This document shows positions 1 to 8,125 of a stretch of 64,000 nucleotides of DNA, piece after piece. The notes under the pieces are model-generated. The model saw nothing but the letters and a program-made list of their open reading frames with translations, was not told the origin of the DNA and ran no database searches. Numbering within the stretch: position 1 is the stretch's first letter; each line of letters opens with the position of its first letter. The DNA is from CBDCKN01 sp965219035 (GTDB lineage Bacteria; Gemmatimonadota; Gemmatimonadetes; Longimicrobiales; Gaopeijiaceae). A program made the translations under genes and the position numbers. The stretch lies in contig CBDCMR010000003.1 in the NCBI GenBank assembly GCA_965219035.1, forward strand, positions 1,178,001 to 1,242,000, written 5' to 3'.

Positions 1-729
1 TGGCGCTACGGAGACCAGTTCGGCCGCCGTCGCAAGCGTGCGCTGCTCTACGGCACGGGTGGTGCCGTCGTGATCGGCGTCGTCGTCGTCGGTGGCGCGA
101 TAACCGGCGTGATCGGCGGCGCACTGCTGGCCCAGAGCGGCAACTTCTGGAACCTGTGGATGAACGGGCGCACGCGGGCCAAGCTCCGCACCGACGACGG
201 GCGGGTCATCAGGCTGAACAACATCGACCTTCTCGGTACACGCCTCCGCCCGGCCGACGAAAGGCACGGCTTCCGCCTAGAGGTACGCAAAGGCAAGAAA
301 AAGAACCGCTTCGAGGGGGCCGAGGCAGAGCGTCTCATCGGCCAGATCGTCCCGAAGATGAACCGCATGGGCGGTAAGAAGCAGACGGTCCAGGCTGCGG
401 TTTCCGAGATCGAGCACCACGGTCACCCCGACGACTTCCTCTCCGACATCGTCACAGGAGACCGCTTCAAGGACAAGAAGGGCGTTCCCGGATACGTGAA
501 CAAGATGCCCGCGCCCACGAAGCTCGCCCTTGAGATGGCCCTCCACGAGGAACAGGAGCGGCGCGCGCTCGAGGGTGAGCTGTGGCGTCTGGAGCGGGCA
601 TGGGAAGAAGCCGAAGAGATCGCGGCGATCTCGGACAGCCTCCTGCTCCCCACCGGGACGGGTGACTTCATCGAGAAGCACCGGGTGGACAGCGCGCCCG
701 AAGAGCCTACCGCGACAGACGGGCCCTGA
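1..729 (+). CDS. Membrane-anchored protein of unknown function, 5' end outside window
   Basis: The frame is open from the first base, so the true start lies upstream and the GTG at 70 is only an internal candidate. The visible N-terminus is a basic stretch (GRRRKRALLYG) followed by a Val/Gly/Ala-rich membrane segment at about residues 20-45, which suggests a single-pass inner-membrane anchor with a positive-inside start. The rest is hydrophilic: a short domain with 'RVIRLNNIDLLGTRLRP', a lysine-rich region, and an acidic helical tail (about residues 190-225) that could form a coiled coil. I do not recognise the family. The last 23 bases overlap the 3' end of the convergent TPR gene. Confidence 0.7.
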   Translation, partial: WRYGDQFGRRRKRALLYGTGGAVVIGVVVVGGAITGVIGGALLAQSGNFWNLWMNGRTRAKLRTDDGRVIRLNNIDLLGTRLRPADERHGFRLEVRKGKKKNRFEGAEAERLIGQIVPKMNRMGGKKQTVQAAVSEIEHHGHPDDFLSDIVTGDRFKDKKGVPGYVNKMPAPTKLALEMALHEEQERRALEGELWRLERAWEEAEEIAAISDSLLLPTGTGDFIEKHRVDSAPEEPTATDGP

Positions 730-1963
730 TCGCCTCCGACTTGAAGGGGCCGATCTCCGTTTCCGCGGTCAACGCTCTCGACAAGAGCTCCCTTCCCCGG
801 TCGGCGTGCCCCGCATCCAACGCGACGAGCCCGGAAAGGTAGTCCACGTCGGGCTCTGGCCGGACCCAGGTCTGCGCGGCCTCGATCCACATCCACGCGT
901 CCCCCATCCGGCCCAGGCGGCTGAGGACCCAGCCGAGGACCGCGTATGTCTCGGAGGTGGGGCGGATCGCCAGATCCCGTCTCGCGTATCGAAGGGCCTG
1001 GTCCAGAGTCTCGTCTTCTCGAGCGAGGACCAAGGCCAAGGAGCGTAGGTGAAGTCTCTCCGTCGACGCATCCGCCTGCGCGGCGGCGAGAAACCGCTGT
1101 CGGTATCTCAGAGCTCTTTCGCTCCAGCCGGCGCCCTCCGCCATCTCGATCAGGCGCACGTAGAGGTCCAGGTGTGCTCCATTCTCCAGGGCTCTGAGAA
1201 GGAGGGCCTCCGCCGCCCGCGGGTCCCGATCCGAGCCCAGCGCCACCTGGGCCAGCCCCTCGATCGCGGGCGGTTGGGCATATGATCGCGCCACCGCCAG
1301 GGCGGCTTCCATGCCGTCTCGAGCACCCGCCACGTCGCCGAGTCGATCCTGCAGCCGGACGGCGCGCATCTGGTAGGCGAAGGAGTCACGGTTGAAAGGA
1401 AGACTGAGCAGGTCGCGGGCCCACTCGTACCGCCCCGTCGCGAGATAGGCGTCGAAGAGGCGAAGCCGCGCACCCGCGTCGTCGGGGCCACCGACCTGGA
1501 CCGAGCGCTCGGCGGCCTGGACCGCGCCGGAGAAGTCATGCCGGGACAGCCTCGCCGAGGCCACGGTCGCCCACAGGCTCGACGACGCCGGGTACCGATC
1601 CGTGAGTGTCTCCAGATGCTTCTCCGCACGTGCCAGATCGGCCTCCCTCGCGTAGGTCTGGAAGCGGAGGAGGCTCGCGGATACGAGGCGCCGGACGGCG
1701 AGCACGTCCTCTGGCCCCCGCTCCTCGAGCCTCCTCCCAAAGAAGTCCAGATCGTCGCTCATCGTCAGCCGATCGGGCATGTCACTCGAGAGGGCTTGGG
1801 CCAGGACCTCGGGGGTCACCGACCGATCGGACTCCGCCGACGGATTTCGTAGCATGGAGGACAGCCACACCGCCGCCCCGATCACGAGTGTGGCGCCGGT
1901 CAGCCACGCGTGACCCGCGGTCCGCCTCCCGAGCACCTTGCCACCGCTTGATGAGATTTTCAT
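707..1963 (-). CDS. Membrane-anchored tetratricopeptide-repeat protein
   Basis: A 418-residue protein with an N-terminal membrane segment or uncleaved signal at about residues 18-38, followed by helical repeats through the C-terminus. Several repeats have TPR spacing, for example 'SSLWATVASARLSRHDFSGA', 'GARLRLFDAYLATGRYEWA' and 'TYAVLGWVLSRLGRMGDAW'. TPR domains mediate protein-protein contacts; the partner is unknown. It is the last gene of a minus-strand operon behind two DUF4331 genes, with a gap of about 70 bases. DUF4331 genes followed by a TPR gene is an arrangement I recall from other bacteria, so a shared envelope role is plausible but inferred. Confidence 0.8.
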   Translation of the reverse strand: MKISSSGGKVLGRRTAGHAWLTGATLVIGAAVWLSSMLRNPSAESDRSVTPEVLAQALSSDMPDRLTMSDDLDFFGRRLEERGPEDVLAVRRLVSASLLRFQTYAREADLARAEKHLETLTDRYPASSSLWATVASARLSRHDFSGAVQAAERSVQVGGPDDAGARLRLFDAYLATGRYEWARDLLSLPFNRDSFAYQMRAVRLQDRLGDVAGARDGMEAALAVARSYAQPPAIEGLAQVALGSDRDPRAAEALLLRALENGAHLDLYVRLIEMAEGAGWSERALRYRQRFLAAAQADASTERLHLRSLALVLAREDETLDQALRYARRDLAIRPTSETYAVLGWVLSRLGRMGDAWMWIEAAQTWVRPEPDVDYLSGLVALDAGHADRGRELLSRALTAETEIGPFKSEAIRARLSR

Positions 1964-2032
1964 GAATCCAGCCCCTCGATCAGAAGGATATGCTCGCGGG
2001 CGCGCCTGTTGAGGGGCTGCTCGTCACGCATG

Positions 2033-2854
2033 TCAGTTGTTCGGCGCAGCCAGGTAGGGGAACGAAGTGAGGAACGGCACGTCGTTCTCGTCCACGTTGT
2101 CGCTTTGCAGGGCCGTGATGCCCACGACTACCTGGAGTGCCACATCCGTACCGTCGTCAGCCGGCTTCCTGCCGGTGAGCTCCGGGAAGTTCGAAACCGC
2201 CGCCCCTAGGCTGACCGGAAGCTCGTCGGGAAGGAGCAGGGCCGCCGTCGCGGCCGGATCGGCGTTCGCCACTGCCCCGAGCACCGTCTCGAATAGCCCG
2301 GTGTAGGTGGCCAGGTCACCGTCGGGACCGGCCGTGTTGTAGGCGGTCTTGCTGAACGTGGGAGGGTGGTTGAAGACGGTGTTCAGGGCCGGAATGCCCA
2401 TCCGGTCGACCTGTCGGAACCGGAAGATCGAGCCCGTGCCGGTGAGGTTGACGTTCACTGTGGGCTCGTCCGGGTCGTCGCTCGTGATCAGGAGCGTTGC
2501 TCCCTTGGCACCCTCGGAAGCCGGATCGAAAAAGACGACGATGTCCTGGCTGGCACCGGCGACCAGAAGGGCGGCGCCACCGCCGCTCTCCAGTCCGAAC
2601 TCGCCCGCGTCTGCACCGGTCAGCGACACGGACTGGATCTGGAGGTCTCCGCTACCGAGGTTCGACACCGTCACCGTCTGTTGCACGCTAGCACCGAAGT
2701 TCAGATCGATCTCACCCAAGTTCAGCGCCGGCGCGCTCACTCCGATGTCGGGGAAGGGCTCGGGACCTGACGGGTCGTCGTCGTCGCAGCCCACGGCCAG
2801 TGCGGAGATCAGCAGCCAGGCGGATACGCGACGTACAATGGTTGGTTCGATCAT
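2033..2854 (-). CDS. DUF4331-family lipoprotein with an ASH-like beta domain
   Basis: The chosen ATG at 2854 has a clean Shine-Dalgarno (AGAGGTGAG) and gives a lipoprotein signal ending in the lipobox ALAVGC; a longer frame upstream lacks this. After an Asp-rich linker comes a beta-sandwich of the 'choice-of-anchor D' / ASH type (about residues 25-130: 'VTVSNLGSGDLQIQSVSL', 'LLITSDDPDEPTVNVNLTG'). The C-terminal half carries DUF4331 signatures: 'QVDRMGIPALNTVF', 'DDGTDVALQVV' and a 'DNVDENDVPFLTSFPYLA' ending. Expected location is the outer membrane or periplasmic face. Function of DUF4331 is not known. It lies 60 bases behind the broken DUF4331 gene and was probably co-transcribed with it. 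Confidence 0.82.
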   Translation of the reverse strand: MIEPTIVRRVSAWLLISALAVGCDDDDPSGPEPFPDIGVSAPALNLGEIDLNFGASVQQTVTVSNLGSGDLQIQSVSLTGADAGEFGLESGGGAALLVAGASQDIVVFFDPASEGAKGATLLITSDDPDEPTVNVNLTGTGSIFRFRQVDRMGIPALNTVFNHPPTFSKTAYNTAGPDGDLATYTGLFETVLGAVANADPAATAALLLPDELPVSLGAAVSNFPELTGRKPADDGTDVALQVVVGITALQSDNVDENDVPFLTSFPYLAAPNN

Positions 2855-2913
2855 GATCTCACCTCTCTCGATGATTGGTTTTGTCAGTGGATTCTGGTAC
2901 ATGGCTCGCCCCC

Positions 2914-3689
2914 TCATTGGCGGATGCTGGTGGTCGCCCATGCGAAGAACGTGTCCGAGAGTCCGATTCCCAGTGCTCCGGCCACCATCGACTTGGGCAT
3001 CTCCACGACGATCGCCAGGACGTTCAGCCCCGCGAGGTCGTCCATGCCGGGGTCCGCGAACGAGAGCGTCTGCTCGTCGGCGCTTCCGACCAGCTCGCCC
3101 AGAACGCCGGAGAACACGGCATTGAGCACACTCGTGAGGCTTTCATCGCCGAACAGATCGATGAAGAAGGGGTCGTCACGCGGCCCCGCGAACACGGTCA
3201 TGCCCTGGGCCGAGAAGGTCGTGTTGAATGCGCCTCGAACCGACGGGGCGGCCGCGAGCATGTTGTCGGCGGTTCCGGTCACTGCGGCCGGGACGGGGCC
3301 TCGCACGTCGACCATCTGGCCCGTGCCCTCTCCCGAGACCAGGATCTGGATCACCGCGTCCTCGATTCCGTCGCGCTCCCGGTCGAGCTTGAACTGGTAC
3401 AGACCGCTCGGGTTGAAGGCGGCGCCCGAGGTGGACTCACCCGGCGTGAGCAGTGGGCTTACGGTCATCGCGAAGACGACGTTATCCCCCTGGTTGAAGA
3501 CGTAGAGGTCGTTTACGTCGAGATTGCCCTCGGAGGTGTCGGGCGAGTCGGCGTGGTCCGCCGCCCGGATCACCGCGTGTCCGGCGAGTCGGCGTGGTCC
3601 GCCGCCCGGATCACCGCGTGTCCGGCGAGCAACCCCACGACCGCAAGAGCGGTCACGAGGACCCGGTGTCGACTTTCAGATTTGGTCAT
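2914..3689 (-). pseudogene. DUF4331-family protein, broken by a 41-bp tandem duplication
   Basis: The ATG at 3689 opens a frame with a signal peptide (MTKSESRHRVLVTALAVVG) that runs into the first DUF4331 motif (AADHADSPDT) and then hits TGA at 3570-3572. The same motif recurs immediately downstream in another frame and continues for over 200 residues ('NLDVNDLYVFNQG', 'FKLDRERDGIEDAVIQI') to the stop at 2914. The cause is a perfect 41-bp tandem repeat; since 41 is not a multiple of three it shifts the frame. Removing one unit restores one signal peptide-DUF4331 protein of about 245 residues. A GTG at 3573 could start a leaderless version. Either a recent mutation or an assembly error. Confidence 0.85.
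3547..3628. repeat. Perfect 41-bp tandem duplication
   Basis: Two identical 41-bp units occupy 3547-3587 and 3588-3628. They cover the signal-peptide/mature boundary of the DUF4331 gene. The 5-base string GGCGA occurs before the first unit, at the junction and at the end, so slippage or short-homology recombination could have made, and could reverse, the duplication. Confidence 0.95.
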
Positions 3690-3828
3690 TTTGATCCAAC
3701 CCTTTCCATGCGAAGAACGAAAAACGGGCGCGAGACTTCATCGTCTCTACGCCCGTCGCCGGGAGTCGGATTGGTCTGGTGTGTGGAGAGAGCTCGGGGA
3801 GTCGCGGGATCGCCGCCCCGTCGTCAGA

Positions 3829-4608
3829 TCAGGGCGCTGTGGACCAGGCGCCGACCAGGAACGGTGTGGAGGTCGGCTGGGGCGATCCGCCGCCGGGCTC
3901 CTCGGTGACGGCCCCGAGCTCGAACTCGAAGCCTTCCGGCACCGGGCTTCGGAAGATCGCCGTCCCGTCGGTTCTCGTCTGGAAGGTGCCGAGGCTCACC
4001 GGGTCGAGGCCGGTCACGATCCCCCAGAGCTGATAGGTGCGGCCGGCCGGGGCCGGCGGTAGGTCGAACGCCGCCACCACCACCGAGCTGATGGTGGTGT
4101 TCCAGAACAGCCGGGCGGACGGGGGTCGACCGGTGGCCGCCAGCGTCGCGGTTCGCACGTCGGGCCCGAGGAACGTCGCGAGGAGGGAATCGCGGGCCTC
4201 GAGATCGGATGCCATCCGGTCGTAGGCGACCCGCAGCGTGGCGCTCTCCGTTCGCATGCGCTGATAGGCCGTCCCGAGACCCAAACTGACGATGACTCCG
4301 GCCGCCGCGAGCAGCCAGGGGAGCGCCGTCCCCCGCCCTTTCGATCCCGCCGGGCCCTGCTGCGCAGGCGATGGCGGTGACGCCGTTCGGCCTCGGGCCT
4401 CGACCAAGATGCGCTCCTTCAGCGCCGCGGGCGGCTCGCGGGCGGGCGTCGCCCCGGCAAGGGCGCCCATGACTTCCCGATAGGATTCTACATCGCGCTC
4501 GAGCTCGGGATCTGACGCGAGGCGCTGCTCGAACGAGGCCAGCTCCTCAGGATCCAACGAGCCCAGGACGTAGGCCGCGGTCATCTCCGTCCAATCCCTC
4601 GGGCTCAC
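3829..4608 (-). CDS. RskA-like anti-sigma factor
   Basis: A 259-residue single-pass membrane protein. The N-terminal 75 residues resemble the anti-sigma domain of RskA/RsgA proteins ('AAYVLGSLDPEELASFEQRL', 'ALKERILVEARG') but contain no zinc-binding HxxxCxxC motif. A membrane helix follows at about residues 95-113 ('ALPWLLAAAGVIVSLGLG'), then a periplasmic RskA C-terminal domain with its typical 'AGRTYQLWGIV' and 'GFEFELGAVTEEPGG' strings. Its ATG overlaps the stop of the sigma factor gene (ATGA at 4605-4608), implying translational coupling. It is expected to hold the sigma factor at the membrane until a signal leads to its proteolysis. Confidence 0.9.
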   Translation of the reverse strand: MSPRDWTEMTAAYVLGSLDPEELASFEQRLASDPELERDVESYREVMGALAGATPAREPPAALKERILVEARGRTASPPSPAQQGPAGSKGRGTALPWLLAAAGVIVSLGLGTAYQRMRTESATLRVAYDRMASDLEARDSLLATFLGPDVRTATLAATGRPPSARLFWNTTISSVVVAAFDLPPAPAGRTYQLWGIVTGLDPVSLGTFQTRTDGTAIFRSPVPEGFEFELGAVTEEPGGGSPQPTSTPFLVGAWSTAP

Positions 4609-5210
4609 GATTCCACCTCCGGGGCGTGGGGGGAGAGAGCCTCACGGAGCTTCTGCATTCTAGTGCGCACACGCGTCTTCACAGTACCCAGCGGCTCCGA
4701 GAGTCGAGCCGCGATCTCGGTCTGGCTGTAGCCGCCGAAGTAGGCGAGCAAGATGACCTCCCTCTGGGACTCCGGCAGCGCGTCGAGCGCCAGGCGCACG
4801 ACGGCACCCGTTTCGCGGAGCTCGAGCGCGCGATCCGGGGCCGGATCCGAAGCCGACAGGGCGACGGCCAGCCCGCTCTCGCTCCGGGCGGCAGCCCGGT
4901 CCTCCGCAGCGCCACGCCGCCGCCGGGCCCGCATAACGTCGAGCGCCCGGCTTCTGGTCACGACGGCGAGAAACGCTCCGACAGAGGCCCGACTCCGATC
5001 GTACTGCGGGGCCCCCCGCCAGATCTGCAGGAACGCGTCGGCCACGACCTCCTCCGCGTACGCCGGCTCAGAGACGATCGATCTGGCGAGCGAGTACATC
5101 ACCGCACCGTGGCGATCGTAGAGCTCGCCCAGGGCCCGATCGTCTCCCCCTCGGATCCGCTCCATCAACTCGAGATCCGTCCCGCCTGCGTTCAACGTGC
5201 TAGGCGACAT
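4605..5210 (-). CDS. ECF-type RNA polymerase sigma factor (SigK/RskA-type pair)
   Basis: About 201 residues from the ATG at 5210. Sigma region 2 lies at residues 12-80 ('LYDRHGAVMYSLARSIV', 'AEEVVADAFLQIWR', 'AFLAVVTRSRALDVMRA') and region 4 at 135-190 ('LDALPESQREVILLAYFGG', 'YSQTEIAARLSEPLGTVKTR'). The open frame extends to 5627, but the upstream part lacks sigma-factor similarity and has poor composition, so I cut it at the ATG just before region 2; no strong ribosome-binding site marks this start. It overlaps the anti-sigma gene by four bases and heads the operon containing the DUF4331 and TPR genes, the likeliest regulon members. Confidence 0.88.
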   Translation of the reverse strand: MSPSTLNAGGTDLELMERIRGGDDRALGELYDRHGAVMYSLARSIVSEPAYAEEVVADAFLQIWRGAPQYDRSRASVGAFLAVVTRSRALDVMRARRRRGAAEDRAAARSESGLAVALSASDPAPDRALELRETGAVVRLALDALPESQREVILLAYFGGYSQTEIAARLSEPLGTVKTRVRTRMQKLREALSPHAPEVES

Positions 5211-5503
5211 GGCTCGCTGGAAGCTGCAGGCACCATCTGCGGACCCTCCGTTCAGACACCAGGCCGTGCCGGAAGTGCGCGGCTGTCTCTTGGTAGGCCG
5301 GTCCCGGGCCGGAACGAGTGTGTGACGCTGGGTCCCGAGCTCGGCTCCCCACAATGTCTCGGCCGCCTCGGAAAATGCAAGCGCCAGGTCCATGGCCCCC
5401 TCCACGAAAAGCTCGCTGGTGCAGTGTGCCCCGCCAATGGGATACGGCCATCGACGGACATTGGATTGGGGAGGTGACCCGAGTGCGCTGCCCCCTGACG
5501 CCG

Positions 5504-6253
5504 TTAGCGATAGTCCGGATTGGCGAAATCGGACCTGCAACCTGCGTCCCACGCCGAACGCTGATTTCCATGGGCTGGAATCCCACCGGCGTCTTTGATC
5601 ATACGTGCCACGTGGAGCATGTTCCATGTCATGAAGGTTGTGTTGCGATTAGTGAAATCGTTTTCCGGACCGCCTGATCCAGCGTCGAGGTACGAAGGTC
5701 CAGGGCCTGCTTCACCGAGCCAGCCCGCATCAGCCTGGGGTGGGATGACGTACCCAAGATGTTGCAGTGAGTATAGAATGTTCATCGAACAATGCTTGGC
5801 ACCATCCTCGTTGCCTGTGATCAGGCAGCCACCGACGCGACCGTAATAGGCATACTGCCCGTCACTGTTGAGCTGTCCGGATGCTGCGTATAGTCGTTCA
5901 ATCACCTTGGTACAGACCGATGTTTTCTCGCCTAGCCAGATGGACGACGTGAGGACGAGGATCTCCGACTTCATCACCTTATCGAGAATGGCGGGCCACG
6001 CATCGTTTTCCCAGCCATGTTCGGTCATATCCGGCCAGACGCCGTAGGCAATGTCATAGTCCACCGCACGCAGCACGTCTACGGATACGCCGTTTTTCTC
6101 GAGGATGGCCTGGGAGATATCGATTAGCCCCTGCGTATGCGATAGCTCTGGTGAGCGCTTCAATGTACAGTTGATGAATAACGCCTTTAGATCCGAGAAA
6201 TCCCATTCGCTGGTCGAGCACATTTCCAGTTGCTGCTCGTTCAACGTTGCCAT
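5504..6253 (-). CDS. Flavodoxin-like NAD(P)H-dependent oxidoreductase
   Basis: 249 residues from the ATG at 6253, which has GGGGA upstream; a longer frame extends over the divergent gene's promoter and is rejected. The fold is that of the flavodoxin/FMN-reductase family: 'KALFINCTLKRSPELSHT' is the first strand and FMN-phosphate loop, 'EILVLTSSIWLGEKTSVC' the second flavin-binding loop, and 'GGCLITGNEDGAKHC' plus 'LQHLGYVIPPQADAGW' the third. The protein is probably cytoplasmic and binds FMN; electron donor and acceptor cannot be assigned. It is divergently arranged with the O-methyltransferase, with 79 bases between the two start codons. Confidence 0.85.
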   Translation of the reverse strand: MATLNEQQLEMCSTSEWDFSDLKALFINCTLKRSPELSHTQGLIDISQAILEKNGVSVDVLRAVDYDIAYGVWPDMTEHGWENDAWPAILDKVMKSEILVLTSSIWLGEKTSVCTKVIERLYAASGQLNSDGQYAYYGRVGGCLITGNEDGAKHCSMNILYSLQHLGYVIPPQADAGWLGEAGPGPSYLDAGSGGPENDFTNRNTTFMTWNMLHVARMIKDAGGIPAHGNQRSAWDAGCRSDFANPDYR

Positions 6254-6332
6254 GTCTGTTCCCCTATTGTTATGTGGGCGTTCCGAAGCTAGCCCGCGTG
6301 GTCCGAAACAACCAAGGAATGCAGACTCCGAC

Positions 6333-6995
6333 ATGACCCGCCGTACCAACCACCTGCCGGCCGACCTGTACACGTACATGCTCGAGCACTCGGTCCGGGA
6401 GCCCGACGTGATGCGGCGGCTCAGGGAGGAGACCGCGACGCTCGCGAACTCCAACATGCAGATCGGACCCGAGCAGGGGCAGTTCATGGCCCTGCTGGTC
6501 GAGCTCATCGGTGCCGAAAACGCTCTCGAGGTGGGGACGTTCACGGGGTACAGCGCCTTGGCGGTGGCCTCCGCGCTGCCCGGGCACGGGCGTCTCGTGA
6601 CGTGTGACGTGAGTGAGGAGTGGACCTCAATCGCTCGGCGCTACTGGGAAGAGTCGGGGTTCGGCCACAAGATCGACCTGCGGCTGGCTCCAGCCACCGA
6701 GACCCTGGCGGCACTCCTGGCCGAGGGCGGGGAGGGTCGCTTCGATTTCGCCTTCATCGACGCGGACAAGGAAGGGTACGACGCCTACTATGAGGGCGCG
6801 CTCAGGCTCGTGCGGCCGGGTGGACTCATCGCCATCGACAACACCTTGTGGGAGGGCAAGGTGGTCGATCCTTCGGTGACGGACGCGGACACTCGGGCGA
6901 TTCGCCGCTTGAACACCAAGCTGGCCAGCGACGAGCGGATCTCGCTGAGCTTGATACCCATCGGGGACGGGTTGTCGCTCGCCAGGGTCCGCTAG
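6333..6995 (+). CDS. SAM-dependent O-methyltransferase (class I, caffeoyl-CoA-OMT-like)
   Basis: 220 residues, the usual size of this family. The ATG at 6333 begins 'MTRRTNHLPADLYTYM'; the family often begins near 'L..Y....S.RE'. Methyltransferase motif I is 'NALEVGTFTGYSALAVA' at about residues 60-77, followed by the acidic strand 'GRLVTCDVSEEW', the metal/catalytic segment 'FDFAFIDADKEGY', and the late motif 'LIAIDNTLWEGKVVDP'. It should transfer a methyl group from S-adenosylmethionine to a hydroxyl of a small molecule in a divalent-metal-dependent manner; the acceptor is unknown. The frame stays open upstream to 6105, but that stretch lies inside the divergent gene. Confidence 0.92.
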   Translation: MTRRTNHLPADLYTYMLEHSVREPDVMRRLREETATLANSNMQIGPEQGQFMALLVELIGAENALEVGTFTGYSALAVASALPGHGRLVTCDVSEEWTSIARRYWEESGFGHKIDLRLAPATETLAALLAEGGEGRFDFAFIDADKEGYDAYYEGALRLVRPGGLIAIDNTLWEGKVVDPSVTDADTRAIRRLNTKLASDERISLSLIPIGDGLSLARVR

Positions 6996-7038
6996 ACCGC
7001 GACGCCACGCAGGATCGACCGAATCGACCGGGGAGGCG

Positions 7039-7155
7039 ATCACGCTCAAGCTTCTGGCCCACCAGCGCGATGTCCCGTATCAGTCGCTGCTGAAGGTGTT
7101 CCTGGCTGAACGCCTCCAGGCGGAGCGTCGTCGTCGGGATCCTGTCGCGGGCTGA
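7039..7155 (+). pseudogene. C-terminal remnant of a CopG-type antitoxin
   Basis: A 38-residue open stretch ending at TGA 7153-7155 reads 'ITLKLLAHQRDVPYQ' then 'SLLKVFLAERLQAE', which matches the C-terminal ribbon-helix-helix segment of CopG/BrnA-like antitoxins. Upstream in the same frame there is no start codon and no recognisable first half, so this is a truncated relic. It sits 300 bases before an intact antitoxin-toxin pair, suggesting an older toxin-antitoxin locus at the same site. Confidence 0.55.
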
Positions 7156-7391
7156 TTCCCCGGCTTTCGAGATGACTACGACGAGCTCCGAGGAGCACGG
7201 GAGTTCCTCCCCGGAAGGTATACGTATCTTCATGTCGTGAGTATACGTACGGAGGTGCCGCCGCGCTCCTCCGCCGGGAAGTCGCAGAGACGGGGAGGTG
7301 ACGACCAAGCGCCTCTCGCAGTACGTGCTCGCTTCCACCGGGGCGATCGTGCTGATCATCGCGGGGACCGGCTCTTGCCTTCAGTCCGTGG

Positions 7392-7420
7392 CCATAATAC
7401 CATATAACCATAATACCATA
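7392..7420 (+). promoter_or_regulatory. Direct-repeat operator and AT-rich promoter of the VapBC-type operon
   Basis: Two perfect 13-bp copies of CCATAATACCATA lie at 7392-7404 and 7408-7420, a period of 16 bases, in an AT-rich island within GC-rich DNA, 30-60 bases upstream of the antitoxin start. TATAAC/TAATAC strings in the repeats could serve as a -10 element. Ribbon-helix-helix antitoxins commonly repress their own operon by binding short repeats of this sort, so autoregulation is the likely role (inference). Confidence 0.6.
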
Positions 7421-7449
7421 CTACGACCGGTCACGACTGAAGGGGCGGC

Positions 7450-7740
7450 ATGATCAAAATGACCTTCACGCTCGATGAGGACGCCGTGCGGCAACTCGAC
7501 CGCGCCGCACAGCGCCTTTCCCTGCCGAAGAGCCAGGTCGTGCGGGAGGCGCTGCGCGTATACGGCGAGGAGATCGGCCGTCTTTCCGAGGAAGAGCGTC
7601 AGAGCACGCTCGACCGATTCGATGAGGTCGTCCCGATGATCCCGGACCGCCCCCGTGAAGAGGTGGAGCGAGAGCTGTCGGAGGTGCGGTCGTCCCGGTA
7701 CGGCGGAGGCCGCAAGACCGTGGCCGAGCCCGACCGTTGA
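7450..7740 (+). CDS. Ribbon-helix-helix antitoxin (VapB-type)
   Basis: 96 residues. The N-terminus 'MIKMTFTLDEDAVRQLDRAA' followed by 'LSLPKSQVVREALRVYGE' is a textbook ribbon-helix-helix: a short beta strand and two helices with the SKSQ/PKSQ turn. The C-terminal half is charged and probably wraps the toxin. The ATG at 7450 is preceded by GGGGCGG. Its stop codon overlaps the TTG start of the PIN-domain gene, so the two are translationally coupled. It is expected to neutralise the downstream ribonuclease and to repress the operon through the 13-bp repeats just upstream. Confidence 0.88.
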   Translation: MIKMTFTLDEDAVRQLDRAAQRLSLPKSQVVREALRVYGEEIGRLSEEERQSTLDRFDEVVPMIPDRPREEVERELSEVRSSRYGGGRKTVAEPDR

Positions 7741-8120
7741 TCCTGCTGGACACATCGGTCCTCATCGAAGCGCTGGGCGCAGGAGGCACGCTGGCACCCG
7801 CGCTTCGGAGTGTCTTCGCAGAAGGCGAGCGTGTCGGCCTTCCCACCCTGGTCGCTTACGAATGGCTCCGGGGTCCCAGAATCCCCGAGGAGCTCGAGGC
7901 ACAACAGGCGCTCTTGCCCCTGGAGGACGCCGTGCCCTTCGGGCCGCACGAGGCCACACTCGCCGCGCATCTCTACGGCGAGGTGGCCAGGCCTCGTGGG
8001 CGGGAGATCGATCTCGCGATCGCGGCGTGTGCGATCTCATGGGGCGCGTCGCTCTGGACGCTAAGCGAGCGCGACTTCGCCGACATTCCGGGGCTGAAGC
8101 TCAAGCTCCTAGGCTCGTAA
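7737..8120 (+). CDS. PIN-domain ribonuclease toxin (VapC-type)
   Basis: 127 residues beginning at a TTG codon (7737-7739) that overlaps the antitoxin stop; no other start precedes the first strand of the PIN fold. Acidic catalytic positions are in place: Asp in 'MILLDTSVLIEAL', Glu in 'LVAYEWLRG', Asp in 'GREIDLAIAACAISWG', and the late 'LWTLSERDFADIPGL'. VapC toxins are magnesium-dependent ribonucleases that cut RNA, often tRNA, when the labile antitoxin is degraded. The weak TTG start and coupling would keep toxin below antitoxin. The gene is complete and all active-site residues look intact. Confidence 0.88.
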   Translation: MILLDTSVLIEALGAGGTLAPALRSVFAEGERVGLPTLVAYEWLRGPRIPEELEAQQALLPLEDAVPFGPHEATLAAHLYGEVARPRGREIDLAIAACAISWGASLWTLSERDFADIPGLKLKLLGS

Positions 8121-8125
8121 CTCCA

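Noticed and set aside
2875..4062. Long plus-strand open frame across the DUF4331 and anti-sigma genes
   Set aside because: It is the antisense of well-supported genes, has no ribosome-binding site and no domain; high GC content keeps such frames open.
5211..5627. N-terminal extension of the ECF sigma factor
   Set aside because: No resemblance to sigma factors and no start signals; treated as leader/promoter region.
6826..7359. Minus-strand open frame between the O-methyltransferase and the toxin-antitoxin operon
   Set aside because: Partly antisense to the methyltransferase; the plus strand here contains a recognisable antitoxin tail instead.
7239..7420. CRISPR-like short repeats (TACGTA and CCATAATACC)
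   Set aside because: Only two or three units with no spacers of constant length; better explained as operator and palindromes.
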